Below are positions 41,039-49,480 of a DNA stretch of 64,000 bases, in pieces. A program made the translations under genes and the position numbers. Source of the stretch: Agromyces sp. Leaf222 (GTDB lineage Bacteria > Actinomycetota > Actinomycetes > Actinomycetales > Microbacteriaceae); the NCBI RefSeq assembly GCF_001421565.1, contig NZ_LMKQ01000001.1, forward strand, positions 1,673,651 to 1,737,650, given 5' to 3'. The notes under the pieces were generated by a model, which saw only the letters and a list, made by a program, of their open reading frames with translations, was not told the origin of the DNA and did no database searches. Position 1 is the stretch's first letter, and every line of letters starts with the position of its first letter.

Positions 41039-42235
41039 ATGTCCAAGTATCGTGTCGCGGCCGTCGTCGCACTGGCCGCCGTCCTCGCCGCACCTGCTGC
41101 GGCGGCGAACGCCGTGGAGGCCGACACCACGAAGCCGGTGCTCGGCGACTCGGTGTTCGCACCGGTCAAGGGCACCGCGACGTTCACCGTCCAGCAGGTC
41201 GAGTCGAACCCGCAGAAGGCCTACGTCGAGATCCAGCAGAAGGATGCGGCCGGCAAGTGGCAGAAGAAGGCAGGCCAGTGGTTCTTCGACACGAACACGT
41301 TCGCCTTCACCGTCGACACGGCAGCGCTCGCCGAGGGCGTGGCGACCCAGGTCAAGGTCAGCTCGTGGGATGACGAGGGCAACCAGGCGGGCAAGTCGTA
41401 CCCGGTCGTGATCGACCGCACGAAGCCGCTCGCGACGCTCGTGACCCCGAGCACCGGCGGCCCGTTCGCCTCGTCGAGCATCGACATCCGCGTCGACGCG
41501 ACCGACGCCGTCGGCCTCAACCGCATCACCGGCAACGTGTACGAGGGAACGACGCTCGTCAAGAGCACCTCGACGTCGGCGGCGGGCGCGCTCGCGGGCT
41601 CGCACGAGAAGTCCGTCACGCTGCCCGACGGCGAGTACTCGATCAAGTACAACGCCTCGGACCTCGCCGGCAACGTGTCGGCGACGGGCGCCTTCGGCTT
41701 CGAGATCGACACCACGGCTCCGCTCGTCATCCTGAAGGAGGGCACCGAGACGACGAACGGCATCTTCTCGACGGCCCCGAGCTTCAAGCTCGTCGACCCT
41801 GGCGTCGGCCAGATCGACTACGTCGAGGTCAACGGTGCGAAGCTCGAGCGCAGCAATGACAAGTGGTCGGACCTGAACGCCGACGGCTACACGCCGGCGC
41901 AGGGTGTCAACACGATCGTGGCCGTCGACACGGCCGGCAACCGCTCGGAGGCGCGCGTCTTCACCTTCGACAGCGTCGCACCGAAGGCGACCGTCAAGGG
42001 CGGCGAGACCGCCGGCAACGTGTACGCCACCGCGCCGAGCTTCAAGCTCGAGGACGCCGGCACCGGCAAGGTCGACTACGTGCTCGTCAACGGCAAGAAG
42101 TACGACCGCACCGACAGCAAGTGGTCCGACCTGAACGCGGGCAACTACGCCGTCGTCGCGGGCGAGAACACCGTCGTCGTGGTCGACACGGCCGGCAACT
42201 CGAGCACGTTCGTGTTCACCATCGCCGCGGCGTAG
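41039..42235 (+). CDS. secreted protein with Ig-like domains and a tandem C-terminal repeat
   Basis: The protein has 398 residues from the ATG at 41039, with GGGGAG five bases before. The signal peptide is MSKYRVAAVVALAAVLAAPA plus AAANA. The mature part is beta-rich: three Ig-like segments each end in a D-T-T-A-P / D-R-T-K-P type junction. The last two units (about 245-320 and 325-398) are near repeats: TAPSFKL, IDYV or VDYV, VNG, KWSDLNA, G-N-T-I/V and DTAGN occur in both. No sortase motif or TM anchor is visible, so it is released or held by the wall. It is probably a surface or adhesive protein. Not recognised as a named family. Confidence 0.75.
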   Translation: MSKYRVAAVVALAAVLAAPAAAANAVEADTTKPVLGDSVFAPVKGTATFTVQQVESNPQKAYVEIQQKDAAGKWQKKAGQWFFDTNTFAFTVDTAALAEGVATQVKVSSWDDEGNQAGKSYPVVIDRTKPLATLVTPSTGGPFASSSIDIRVDATDAVGLNRITGNVYEGTTLVKSTSTSAAGALAGSHEKSVTLPDGEYSIKYNASDLAGNVSATGAFGFEIDTTAPLVILKEGTETTNGIFSTAPSFKLVDPGVGQIDYVEVNGAKLERSNDKWSDLNADGYTPAQGVNTIVAVDTAGNRSEARVFTFDSVAPKATVKGGETAGNVYATAPSFKLEDAGTGKVDYVLVNGKKYDRTDSKWSDLNAGNYAVVAGENTVVVVDTAGNSSTFVFTIAAA

Positions 42236-42304
42236 TCCACGGTGGCCCGCGACGGGCGGCATGGCCGACGGCCGTGCCGCCCGTCGCGCGCTCGGAGGCC
42301 TGCT

Positions 42305-42330
42305 CTAGCATTGGCCCATGTCGGTACCGA
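42305..42330 (+). repeat. duplicated promoter/start region, copy B
   Basis: Matches copy A (40558-40583) at 24 of 26 positions, across -10, spacer, ATG and M-S-V-P codons. Confidence 0.8.
42306..42311 (+). promoter_or_regulatory. -10 TAGCAT, six bases before the ClbS-like ATG
   Basis: TAGCAT, TGGCCC, ATG at 42318. Confidence 0.6.
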
Positions 42331-42815
42331 CGAATCGCGTCCAGCTCGAGGCCGCCGCCGTGCGCGGGTTCCACCGCTTCGACGAGGCCATCGAGCGCAT
42401 CCCCGAGGCCGAGCGCGAGGCGCCCTTCCCGCGCGAGGGCCGCGACCGCGACATCCGCGACCTGCTCGATCACCTGTACGCATGGCACCTGCTGCTGCTC
42501 GGCTGGCTCGATGCCGAGCGGGCGGGGGAGCTGGTGGCCTATCCGGCCGAGGGGCACACGTGGGCGCAGCTCGACGAGCTCAACGTGGCGCTGCGCGACC
42601 GGTATCGCAACGGCGGCACGCTCGCGACGGCTCGTGAACGGCTGCGCGAGAGCCACATGACCGTGCTGGCACGCGTCGAGTCGCTCACCGACGAGCAGTT
42701 GTTCGACCTGACGGGACACGAGTGGCTCGGGGGCCCGCTCGCCGAGCCCGTGCACGAATGCCTCGGCGGGCACTACGCGTGGGCGCTCGAGGCGCTCGAC
42801 GCCGCACGTGCGTAG
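42318..42815 (+). CDS. ClbS/DfsB-like four-helix bundle protein (DinB superfamily)
   Basis: The protein has 165 residues. RVQLEAAAVRGFHRFDEAIERIP, RDIRDLLDHLYAWHLLLLGWLD and EGHTWAQLDELNVALRDRY match the ClbS/DfsB group, whose E. coli member protects cells from colibactin. The His residues of DinB-type metal sites are partly present (LDHLYAWH, GHYAWA). The function here is unknown and might be small-molecule or alkylation protection. Its TAG stop doubles as the start of the next gene's -10. Confidence 0.8.
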   Translation: MSVPTNRVQLEAAAVRGFHRFDEAIERIPEAEREAPFPREGRDRDIRDLLDHLYAWHLLLLGWLDAERAGELVAYPAEGHTWAQLDELNVALRDRYRNGGTLATARERLRESHMTVLARVESLTDEQLFDLTGHEWLGGPLAEPVHECLGGHYAWALEALDAARA

Positions 42816-42818
42816 CAT
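42813..42818 (+). promoter_or_regulatory. -10 TAGCAT overlapping the ClbS-like stop codon
   Basis: TAGCAT, CGCAGC, ATG at 42825. The TAG is the stop codon of the upstream gene, so one trinucleotide ends one gene and drives the next. Confidence 0.55.
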
Positions 42819-42824
42819 CGCAGC

Positions 42825-43670
42825 ATGAGCCCTGAGCCCGATTCCGCCGGCACGCCGACCGTGACCGAGTCCGCGTTCGGCATCGCCGTCGCGCAGTTCG
42901 CCCCCGGCGCCGACCCCGCGGCGAACCTGGCCGAGATCGCGCGGCTCGCCGGGCTCGCGGCGTCCCGCGGAGCCGGGCTCGTCGTCTTCCCCGAGTACTC
43001 CAGCTTCTTCACCCCGCAGCCCGACGCCTCGTGGCTCGCGGCCGCCGAACCCGTCGACGGTGCGTTCGTGCACGCGCTCGCCGCGCTCGCAGACGGGCTC
43101 GGCGTGCACCTGGTGGCCGGCATGATCGAGCGCGTCGAGGGGGAGCAGCGGGTGTCGAACACCGTCGTCGCCGTGGCGCCCGGTTCCGGCGTCGTGGCGA
43201 CCTATCGCAAGCTGCACCTGTACGACGCGTTCGGCCAGCGGGAGTCCGAGTGGGTCGCGCCCGGCACCGTCGAGGAGCCGGAGGTGTTCGAGGCCGGCGG
43301 TCTCCGGTTCGGACTGCAGACCTGCTACGACGCGAGGTTCCCCGAGGTCACGCGCCGCATCGTCGATGCGGGCGCCGACGTCGTCTGCATGCCCGCCGAG
43401 TGGGTGCGCGGTCCGTTGAAGGAGGCGCACTGGCGCGTGCTCACGACCGCCCGTGCCCTCGAGAACACGATCTTCGTCGCCGCGGCCGACCACGCCCCGC
43501 CGGTCGGCGCGGGCAACAGCATGATCGTCGACCCCATGGGCGTCGAGCTCGCGACCATCGGCGAGACGACGGATGTCGCGGTCGCCTGGGTCTCGGCCGA
43601 GCGCATCGCCGCGGTGCGCAGGGTCAATCCGGCGCTCGCGCTCCGCCGCTTCGACGTGGTGCCGCGCTGA
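42825..43670 (+). CDS. carbon-nitrogen hydrolase (nitrilase superfamily amidase)
   Basis: The protein has 281 residues. The catalytic triad is visible: Glu in VVFPEYSSF, Lys in YRKLHLYDAFG and Cys in LQTCYDARFPE. GNSMIVDPMGVELATIG is the conserved strand near the end. The Y-R-K-L-H-L-Y-D and C-Y-D-A/L-R-F-P-E wording is that of the omega-amidase/deaminated-glutathione amidase group. Leaderless start. Confidence 0.9.
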   Translation: MSPEPDSAGTPTVTESAFGIAVAQFAPGADPAANLAEIARLAGLAASRGAGLVVFPEYSSFFTPQPDASWLAAAEPVDGAFVHALAALADGLGVHLVAGMIERVEGEQRVSNTVVAVAPGSGVVATYRKLHLYDAFGQRESEWVAPGTVEEPEVFEAGGLRFGLQTCYDARFPEVTRRIVDAGADVVCMPAEWVRGPLKEAHWRVLTTARALENTIFVAAADHAPPVGAGNSMIVDPMGVELATIGETTDVAVAWVSAERIAAVRRVNPALALRRFDVVPR

Positions 43671-43671
43671 G

Positions 43672-44211
43672 TCAGCCGGTCTGCGCGGCGTCGAGGCGTC
43701 GGGTCATCTGGATGCGGCGCTCCGACGTCGACAGCCCGTGATCCTGCTCGGCTCCCACGAGCCCGCGGTGGAACTCCGTGTCTGGCTCGGTCTCGACGAA
43801 GCCGCAGGTCTCGTAGAAGGGGGCGTTGAACGGCACGTCGGCGAAGGTGCGGAGCGTGATCCGGTCGTGGCCGCGGTGCTGCGCTTCGGCGGCGGCCGCC
43901 TCGACCAGTCGGCGCCCGACCCCGCGCCGGGTCGAGTCGGGCAGCACCGAGAGCTGCTCGAGGTGCGCGAGGTCGCCGACCTCGAGCACGTGCACGAATC
44001 CGATGCGGCGGTCGGTGCCGGTCTCGACGGCCATCAGCGTGAATCCGCGCTGGGCGCCGCGCTCGCGTCCGGTCGGCGCCGGCCGCCAGCTCTGCGGCCG
44101 CAGGAGCGCGATCAGCAGCTCGTCGGCCTCGTTCTCGATGGCCTCGGTGAGGTCGAGGTCACGTCGCGACGCATGGCGGATGTCGATGCCGGGCGTCTCG
44201 CCGGCCGTCAT
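43672..44211 (-). CDS. GNAT family N-acetyltransferase
   Basis: The protein has 179 residues from the ATG at 44211, whose ATGA overlaps the stop of the aminotransferase gene. LEQLSVLPDSTRRGVGRRLVEAA contains the acetyl-CoA-binding R-x-x-G-x-G loop; NAPFYETCGFVETE is motif B. The acceptor is unknown; coupling to an aminotransferase suggests a small amine or amino acid. It converges with the amidase gene with no space for a terminator. Confidence 0.85.
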   Translation of the reverse strand: MTAGETPGIDIRHASRRDLDLTEAIENEADELLIALLRPQSWRPAPTGRERGAQRGFTLMAVETGTDRRIGFVHVLEVGDLAHLEQLSVLPDSTRRGVGRRLVEAAAAEAQHRGHDRITLRTFADVPFNAPFYETCGFVETEPDTEFHRGLVGAEQDHGLSTSERRIQMTRRLDAAQTG

Positions 44212-45449
44212 CGCGCCTCGAGCCGCGCGAGCCGCGTCGAGGCCTCCTGCAGCACCTCGAGGCGCTTGCAGAACGCGAACCGCACGAGGCTCCTGGTGTC
44301 GGCGCGGCGCTCGGGATGCACGAACGCCGAGATCGGCACCCCCACGACCCCGGCGAGCTCGGGCAGCCGCCGGCAGAACTCGGCGCCGTCGTCGAAGCCG
44401 AGGGGCGCGGCATCCGCCACGATGAAGTACCCGGCCGAGGGCGGCGAGATCTCGAACCCGGCGGCGACGAGCCCCGCGGCCAGCACGTCGCGCTTGGCCG
44501 CGAGGGCGGCCGCGGCATCCGCGAACACCTGATCGGGCAGGTCGAGGCCCGTGGCGATCGCGGGCTGGAACGGCGCGCCGTTGACGTAGGTGAGGTACTG
44601 CTTGACGGCGAGGATCGCGGTGACGAGGGGTGCCGGGGCCACGAGCCACCCGATCTTCCACCCGGTCGTGCTGAACGTCTTACCGCCCGACGAGATGGTG
44701 ACCGTGCGCTCGCGAGCGCCGGGCAGCGTCGCGATCGGCACGTGCGCGCCCTCGAACACGAGGTGCTCGTAGACCTCGTCGGTCACGATGAGGGCGTCGT
44801 GGCGCTCGGCGAGCTCGACGATCTTCGCGAGCACGTCGGCGTCGAACACCGCTCCCGTGGGGTTGTGGGGCGAGTTGACGATGATGAGGCGTGTGCGCGG
44901 GCCGACGACCGAGGCGAGCTCGTCGAGGTCGGGCCGCCAGTCGGGGAACCGCAGCGGAACCGTGCGATGCACGCCGCCCGCCCTCGCGATGAGCGCCGCG
45001 TAGGCGTCGTAGTAGGGCTCGAACGTGACCACCTCGTCGCCGTCGTCGACCAGGGCGAGGATCGTCGCCGCCAGTGCCTCGGTCGCGCCGGCGGTCACGA
45101 GCACCTCGGAGGCCGGATCGGCCTCGATGCCGTACCAGCGCAGCTGGTGGCGGGCGATGGCCTCGCGCAGCACGGGCATGCCGGTGCCAGGCGGGTACTG
45201 GTTGACCCCGTCGGCGATGGCCCGGCGCGCGGCCTCGAGCACCTCGGCCGGGCCGTCCTCGTCGGGGAAGCCGTGTCCGAGGTTGATCGCGCCCGTGCGG
45301 GTCGCGAGCGCGCTCATCTCGGCGAAGATCGTCGCGGCGATGCCGCCGTCGGGCGCGAGCAGGCCGGCGCCGGCGGCTGTGCGCTGCCACGGTCGAAGCC
45401 GTGCGGACGACGACGGATGCACCCTCGGATTCGGTGGGAGATCGCTCAC
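44208..45449 (-). CDS. PLP-dependent aminotransferase, class I (methionine/kynurenine type)
   Basis: The protein has 413 residues from the GTG at 45449, chosen because TACGGT lies exactly six bases upstream; the longer start at 45530 is rejected. NLGHGFPDEDGPAEVLEAA, VNQYPPGTGMPVLREAIA, NSPHNPTG, VTDEVYEHLVFEG and SSGGKTFSTTGWKIGW (PLP Lys) are fold-type I motifs, of the KAT/YbdL style. The likely role is a transaminase for Met, aromatic or kynurenine-type amino acids. Confidence 0.9.
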   Translation of the reverse strand: MSDLPPNPRVHPSSSARLRPWQRTAAGAGLLAPDGGIAATIFAEMSALATRTGAINLGHGFPDEDGPAEVLEAARRAIADGVNQYPPGTGMPVLREAIARHQLRWYGIEADPASEVLVTAGATEALAATILALVDDGDEVVTFEPYYDAYAALIARAGGVHRTVPLRFPDWRPDLDELASVVGPRTRLIIVNSPHNPTGAVFDADVLAKIVELAERHDALIVTDEVYEHLVFEGAHVPIATLPGARERTVTISSGGKTFSTTGWKIGWLVAPAPLVTAILAVKQYLTYVNGAPFQPAIATGLDLPDQVFADAAAALAAKRDVLAAGLVAAGFEISPPSAGYFIVADAAPLGFDDGAEFCRRLPELAGVVGVPISAFVHPERRADTRSLVRFAFCKRLEVLQEASTRLARLEAR

Positions 45450-45455
45450 GCTCTC

Positions 45456-45461
45456 ACCGTA
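45456..45461 (-). promoter_or_regulatory. -10 TACGGT, six bases before the aminotransferase GTG
   Basis: The minus strand reads TACGGT, GAGAGC, GTG. Confidence 0.5.
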
Positions 45462-45617
45462 CGGCAGGCTGCGGCGGGTACGCTGACCCACGGCGTTCCA
45501 ACCGCTGGCTTCCGCACTCGGAGCCTTCACCGCCGGGGGATAGCGAAGTCATAGACTTCGCCGATGCCCCGCACAGGTTGCGGCGAGAAGCTGGCTTCGC
45601 TTTGGAAGGAGCACACC

Positions 45618-47414
45618 ATGACCGACAGCACCGACGGACGCAACACTCCCGATGGCGAGCAGGCCCCTGAGGCCGCTGCCGCGAAGTCCGTGACGTCCGA
45701 AGTCCCCGCAGCCCCCGCGACCGACGGCTCAGCCGCCCCGGTCGCCGAGACCACGCCCGAGGCGCAGGTCGCACCCACGACGGATGCCGCCGGCGACGTC
45801 GTCGAGCCCGTCGCCGCTCCGGTCGACGAGGCGCCCGTGCCCGCCGCCCCGGCAGCACCCGCCACCCCCGCAGCACCCGCTGCCCCGGCCGCCCCGGCGC
45901 CCGTGCAGGCCACCGGCACCGTCTACACGCCGGGCCAGGCGCCCCAGCCGTACGCCGCGACCGCCGCAGCTCCCGCCCGCGCGGCGACGCCGACGGCCCC
46001 GATCGCGCCGCAGGCGTCGACGGGCGAGACCGCGCCGCTCGCACAGCCCGGCCAGGTGCCGCCCGCATTCGGCGGCCCCCGCCCCGGCGAGCACGAGTCG
46101 ACCCACGCGGGCGTCCCGCCGTACCAGCCGGGCGCAGGAGGCCCCGCGGTCGCCGGCCAGCCCAAGAAGCGTGCAGGCTTCGGCCTCATCGCGGCGGTCG
46201 CCGTCGCGGCCGCCCTCATCGGCGGAGCGTCGGGCGCGGGCATCACGGCCCTCGTGACCTCGAACGACCAGGGCACGACCTCGAGCGATGCGGCCGACAC
46301 GCAGAACATCGTCGTCAACGACACCGACTCGGTGAACCAGATCACGGCGGTCGCCGCGAAGGCGAGCCCGAGCGTCGTCACGATCTCGGTCTCCGGCAGC
46401 AGCGCCGGCGGCACGGGTTCGGGCATCATCCTCTCCGACGACGGCTACGTGCTCACGAACACGCACGTCGTCACGCTCGACGGCGAGATCGCCGACCCGA
46501 CCATTCAGGTCAAGACGAGCGACGGCCACCTCTACGCGGCCACGGTCGTCGGCACCGACCCGCTCTCCGACCTCGCGGTCATCAAGCTCACCGATGCGTC
46601 GGGCCTCACGCCGCTCGAGTTCGCCGACTCCGACGAGCTCAACGTCGGCGACACGGCCATCGCGATCGGTGCGCCGCTGGGCCTCTCCGGCACGGTCACC
46701 AACGGCATCGTGAGCGCTCTGAACCGTTCGATCGACGTGGCCTCCTCGGCCGCGCCGTCCACGCCCGACGACTCCACCGAGGGCGACAGCGGCGACGGGA
46801 GCGAGGGCGGCGACGGCGGGTCCGACAGCCCGTTCGACTTCTTCTTCGACCTGCCGGACGGCGAGGGCGGATCCGGTGGCGAGCAGCAGCCGCAGCAGTC
46901 GGCGACCAGCCAGGTCTCGCTGCCCGTGATCCAGACGGATGCCGCGATCAACCCGGGCAACTCGGGCGGCGCGCTGCTCGACTCCGACGGAAAGCTCATC
47001 GGCGTCAACGTCGCGATCCTGTCGACGGGTTCGTCGTCGGAGTCCGGCAACATCGGCGTCGGCTTCGCGGTGCCGGCGAACCTCGCCGCTCGCGTGGCGC
47101 AGGAGATCATCGACACCGGTTCGGCCACGCACGGCCTGCTCGGCGCGGTCGTCACGTCCGCCGAGAGCGACGGCACGAGCGACACCGTCGGTGCGCTCAT
47201 CGCCGAGGCGCCGGCATCCGGTGGCGCCGCGGCCGACGCGGGCCTGCAGGCCGGCGACGTGGTCACCGAGTTCAACGGCGTGCCGATCACCGACCAGACC
47301 GACCTGACCGCGCAGGTGCGCGCGCTGCCCGGCGGTGCGAAGACCACCGTCACCTACACGCGCGACGGCGAGTCGAAGACCGCCGACGTCACCCTCGGCA
47401 CCTTCGAGGGCTGA
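45618..47414 (+). CDS. membrane-anchored HtrA/DegP-type serine protease with PDZ domain
   Basis: The protein has 598 residues from the ATG at 45618, six bases after GGAAGGAG. The first ~190 residues are a cytoplasmic Ala/Pro/Thr-rich disordered region, then one TM helix (FGLIAAVAVAAALIGGASGAGI). The trypsin-like domain shows TNTHVV (His), SDLAVIKL (Asp) and INPGNSGGALLD (Ser). A Gly/Asp/Ser-rich insert (DSTEGDSGDGSEGGDGGSDS) lies between Asp and Ser. One PDZ domain closes it (GLQAGDVVTEFNG). It acts in extracytoplasmic protein quality control. A perfect hairpin follows. Confidence 0.93.
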   Translation: MTDSTDGRNTPDGEQAPEAAAAKSVTSEVPAAPATDGSAAPVAETTPEAQVAPTTDAAGDVVEPVAAPVDEAPVPAAPAAPATPAAPAAPAAPAPVQATGTVYTPGQAPQPYAATAAAPARAATPTAPIAPQASTGETAPLAQPGQVPPAFGGPRPGEHESTHAGVPPYQPGAGGPAVAGQPKKRAGFGLIAAVAVAAALIGGASGAGITALVTSNDQGTTSSDAADTQNIVVNDTDSVNQITAVAAKASPSVVTISVSGSSAGGTGSGIILSDDGYVLTNTHVVTLDGEIADPTIQVKTSDGHLYAATVVGTDPLSDLAVIKLTDASGLTPLEFADSDELNVGDTAIAIGAPLGLSGTVTNGIVSALNRSIDVASSAAPSTPDDSTEGDSGDGSEGGDGGSDSPFDFFFDLPDGEGGSGGEQQPQQSATSQVSLPVIQTDAAINPGNSGGALLDSDGKLIGVNVAILSTGSSSESGNIGVGFAVPANLAARVAQEIIDTGSATHGLLGAVVTSAESDGTSDTVGALIAEAPASGGAAADAGLQAGDVVTEFNGVPITDQTDLTAQVRALPGGAKTTVTYTRDGESKTADVTLGTFEG

Positions 47415-47434
47415 GCGGGCGAGACAACCGCGAT

Positions 47435-47464
47435 GCGGGGCCGGACCACATGGTCCGGCCCCGC
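47435..47464 (+). terminator. hairpin terminator after the HtrA gene
   Basis: Perfect 14-bp arms (47435-47448 and 47451-47464) surround a two-base CA centre, 21 bases after the stop. It separates HtrA from the wall-polymer locus. Confidence 0.75.
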
Positions 47465-47606
47465 CTTCGTCGTCTCCGCGCGCCCTTCGGGCAGGCGCGG
47501 CGCAGGCTCCTCGGCCCTGTGCTCCGCGGGTTCGGCGACCCGGCCCACCGCAGGTTCGCAGCACGGCGGCTGCTAGGCTCGATCGACCCGATCACGAGTG
47601 AGGAAC

Positions 47607-48662
47607 ATGCCCGAGCAGCACCACCAGGCGACTCCGTCGCCGCTCGTCGGAGTCTCCTACGTGATGCCCGTCCTGAACGACGCCTCCCATGTGCGGCAGG
47701 CGGTCGAATCGATCCTCGCGCAAGACTACGAGGGCCCGGTCGAGGTGCTCATCGCGCTCGGTCCATCGATCGACGGCACCGCCGAGCTCGTGGCCGATCT
47801 CGCCGAGCGCGATGCCAGGGTTCGCGTGCTCGACAACGAGGCCGGGTCGACGCCGGCCGGGCTGAACCTCGGCATCCGCACCGCCGTGCACCCGGTCGTC
47901 GTGCGGGTCGACTCGCACTCGATGCTCCCAGCCGACTACACGCGCGTCGCGGTCGACGTGCTCGAGCGCACGGGCGCCGACAACGTCGGCGGCATCATGG
48001 ACGCCCAGGGCATCACCCCGTTCCAGCAGGCGGTGGCACTGGCGTACACGACCAAGGTCGGACTCGGCGGAGGCTCGTTCCACGTCGGCGGTCAGGCCGG
48101 TCCGGCCGACACCGTGTACCTCGGCGTGTTCCGTCGTGAGGCGCTGCTCCGCGTCGGCCTCTTCGACGAGCGCATCAAGCGCGGGCAGGACTGGGAGCTC
48201 AACCGGCGCCTCCGCGCCGCGGGCGGCATCGTGTGGTTCACGCCCGAGCTCGCCGTCACGTACCGTCCGCGCGCCTCGCTCGAGCGCCTCGCCAGGCAGA
48301 TGTTCTCGACGGGCCTCTGGCGCGGCGAGCTCGCACGCAGCTTCCCGGGGGCCAGCGGCATCCGGTACTTCATTCCCCCGGTCATGGTCGTCGGCGTGTT
48401 CGTCGGGCTGGTGCTCGGCCTCGCCGGGCTCGTGCAGGCCGCGGTCGGTGCGACGCCGTGGCTGCTGCTCGGGTTCGCGATCCCCGCGGTCTACCTCGTG
48501 TTCGTGGTGCTCGCGACGCTCCTCTACGCCCGCGGGCACGGCGTGCGCACGGCGTTGTGGTTTCTCGTAGTCTTGCCATGCATCCACGTCTTCTGGGGGG
48601 CCGGGTTCGTTCCGGGGTACCTCGCGTTGACCAGCAACATCGCACAGCACACGGGAAGGTGA
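47607..48662 (+). CDS. family 2 glycosyltransferase (membrane-associated)
   Basis: The protein has 351 residues from the ATG at 47607, preceded by GTGAGGAA. GVSYVMPVLNDASHVRQAVESIL and RVDSHSMLP (DxD-like) mark the GT2 catalytic domain, and KRGQDWELNRRLRAAGG is the QxxRW-like region. Three C-terminal hydrophobic helices follow (VMVVGVFVGLVLGLAGLV and so on). It resembles succinoglycan/ExoA-type transferases. It opens the wall-polymer locus; its -10 TAGGCT (47573-47578) leaves a short leader. Confidence 0.88.
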   Translation: MPEQHHQATPSPLVGVSYVMPVLNDASHVRQAVESILAQDYEGPVEVLIALGPSIDGTAELVADLAERDARVRVLDNEAGSTPAGLNLGIRTAVHPVVVRVDSHSMLPADYTRVAVDVLERTGADNVGGIMDAQGITPFQQAVALAYTTKVGLGGGSFHVGGQAGPADTVYLGVFRREALLRVGLFDERIKRGQDWELNRRLRAAGGIVWFTPELAVTYRPRASLERLARQMFSTGLWRGELARSFPGASGIRYFIPPVMVVGVFVGLVLGLAGLVQAAVGATPWLLLGFAIPAVYLVFVVLATLLYARGHGVRTALWFLVVLPCIHVFWGAGFVPGYLALTSNIAQHTGR

Positions 48663-48667
48663 CACGC

Positions 48668-49480
48668 ATGTCGCAGACCGACCCGCATCCGGCGAGGCCC
48701 TCGAGCATCGCCGAGCTCCGCGCCGTGGCGCAGCCGCCAGAGGTGCGCGGCCGACGCAACGCCGAGCACTGGACCGCGTCGCTCTACCTGCGGCGCTTCT
48801 CGCCGTACCTCACGTGGTGGCTGCTGAAGACACCGATCTCGGCCAACGGCGTGACCGCGCTGATGATCCTCGTTGGCTGGTCGACGGCCGCCGCGCTGCT
48901 GATCCCCGGCGTCTGGGGCGCCCTGCTCGCGGTCGTGCTCGGCCAGCTGCAGATGCTCGTCGACTGCTGCGACGGCGAGGTCGCCAGGTGGCGCCGCACG
49001 TCGTCGCCGGCCGGCGTGTTCCTCGACAAGGTCGGCCACTACTCGACCGAGGCGCTGATCCCGCTCGCCCTCGGCATCCGCGCGGCCGCCTACCCGCTGG
49101 AGTTCCCGGCCGACTTCCTCTTCACGACGCTCGGCGCGCTGCTCGCGCTCGTCATCGTGCTCAACAAGGCCCTCAACGACATGGTGCACGTGGCGCGCGC
49201 CAATGCCGGCCTGTCGAAGCTGGCCGACACGCACGGCGAGACCGCGCCGCGCGGCGGCCTCGTCGCGAAGCTCCGCAAGGCCGCCCGATTCGTGCCGTTC
49301 CACCGGCTCTACCATTCGGTCGAGCTGACGCTCATCGTGTTCGCCGCATCGCTCGTCGGGCTCGTGTTCGGGCAGCCGCTCGTCGACCGCATCGTGCTCG
49401 TCGCGCTGGTCCCCCTCGCGATCCTCGCCGTCATCGGGCACTTCGTCGCGATCATGGCGTCCAACCGTGTCCGTTCCTGA
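48668..49480 (+). CDS. CDP-alcohol phosphatidyltransferase family membrane enzyme
   Basis: The protein has 270 residues, starting five bases after the preceding stop. The CDP-alcohol motif reads DCCDGEVARWRRTSSPAG then VFLDKVGHYS: the first three Asp and the AR/G positions are kept, but the last Asp of D-x3-D is His. Five to six TM helices are visible (ALLIPGVWGALLAVVLGQ, LFTTLGALLALVIVLN and others). Such enzymes move a phosphoalcohol from a CDP-carrier to a lipid or glycan. The cytidylyltransferase at 55201 may supply the carrier. Confidence 0.85.
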   Translation: MSQTDPHPARPSSIAELRAVAQPPEVRGRRNAEHWTASLYLRRFSPYLTWWLLKTPISANGVTALMILVGWSTAAALLIPGVWGALLAVVLGQLQMLVDCCDGEVARWRRTSSPAGVFLDKVGHYSTEALIPLALGIRAAAYPLEFPADFLFTTLGALLALVIVLNKALNDMVHVARANAGLSKLADTHGETAPRGGLVAKLRKAARFVPFHRLYHSVELTLIVFAASLVGLVFGQPLVDRIVLVALVPLAILAVIGHFVAIMASNRVRS

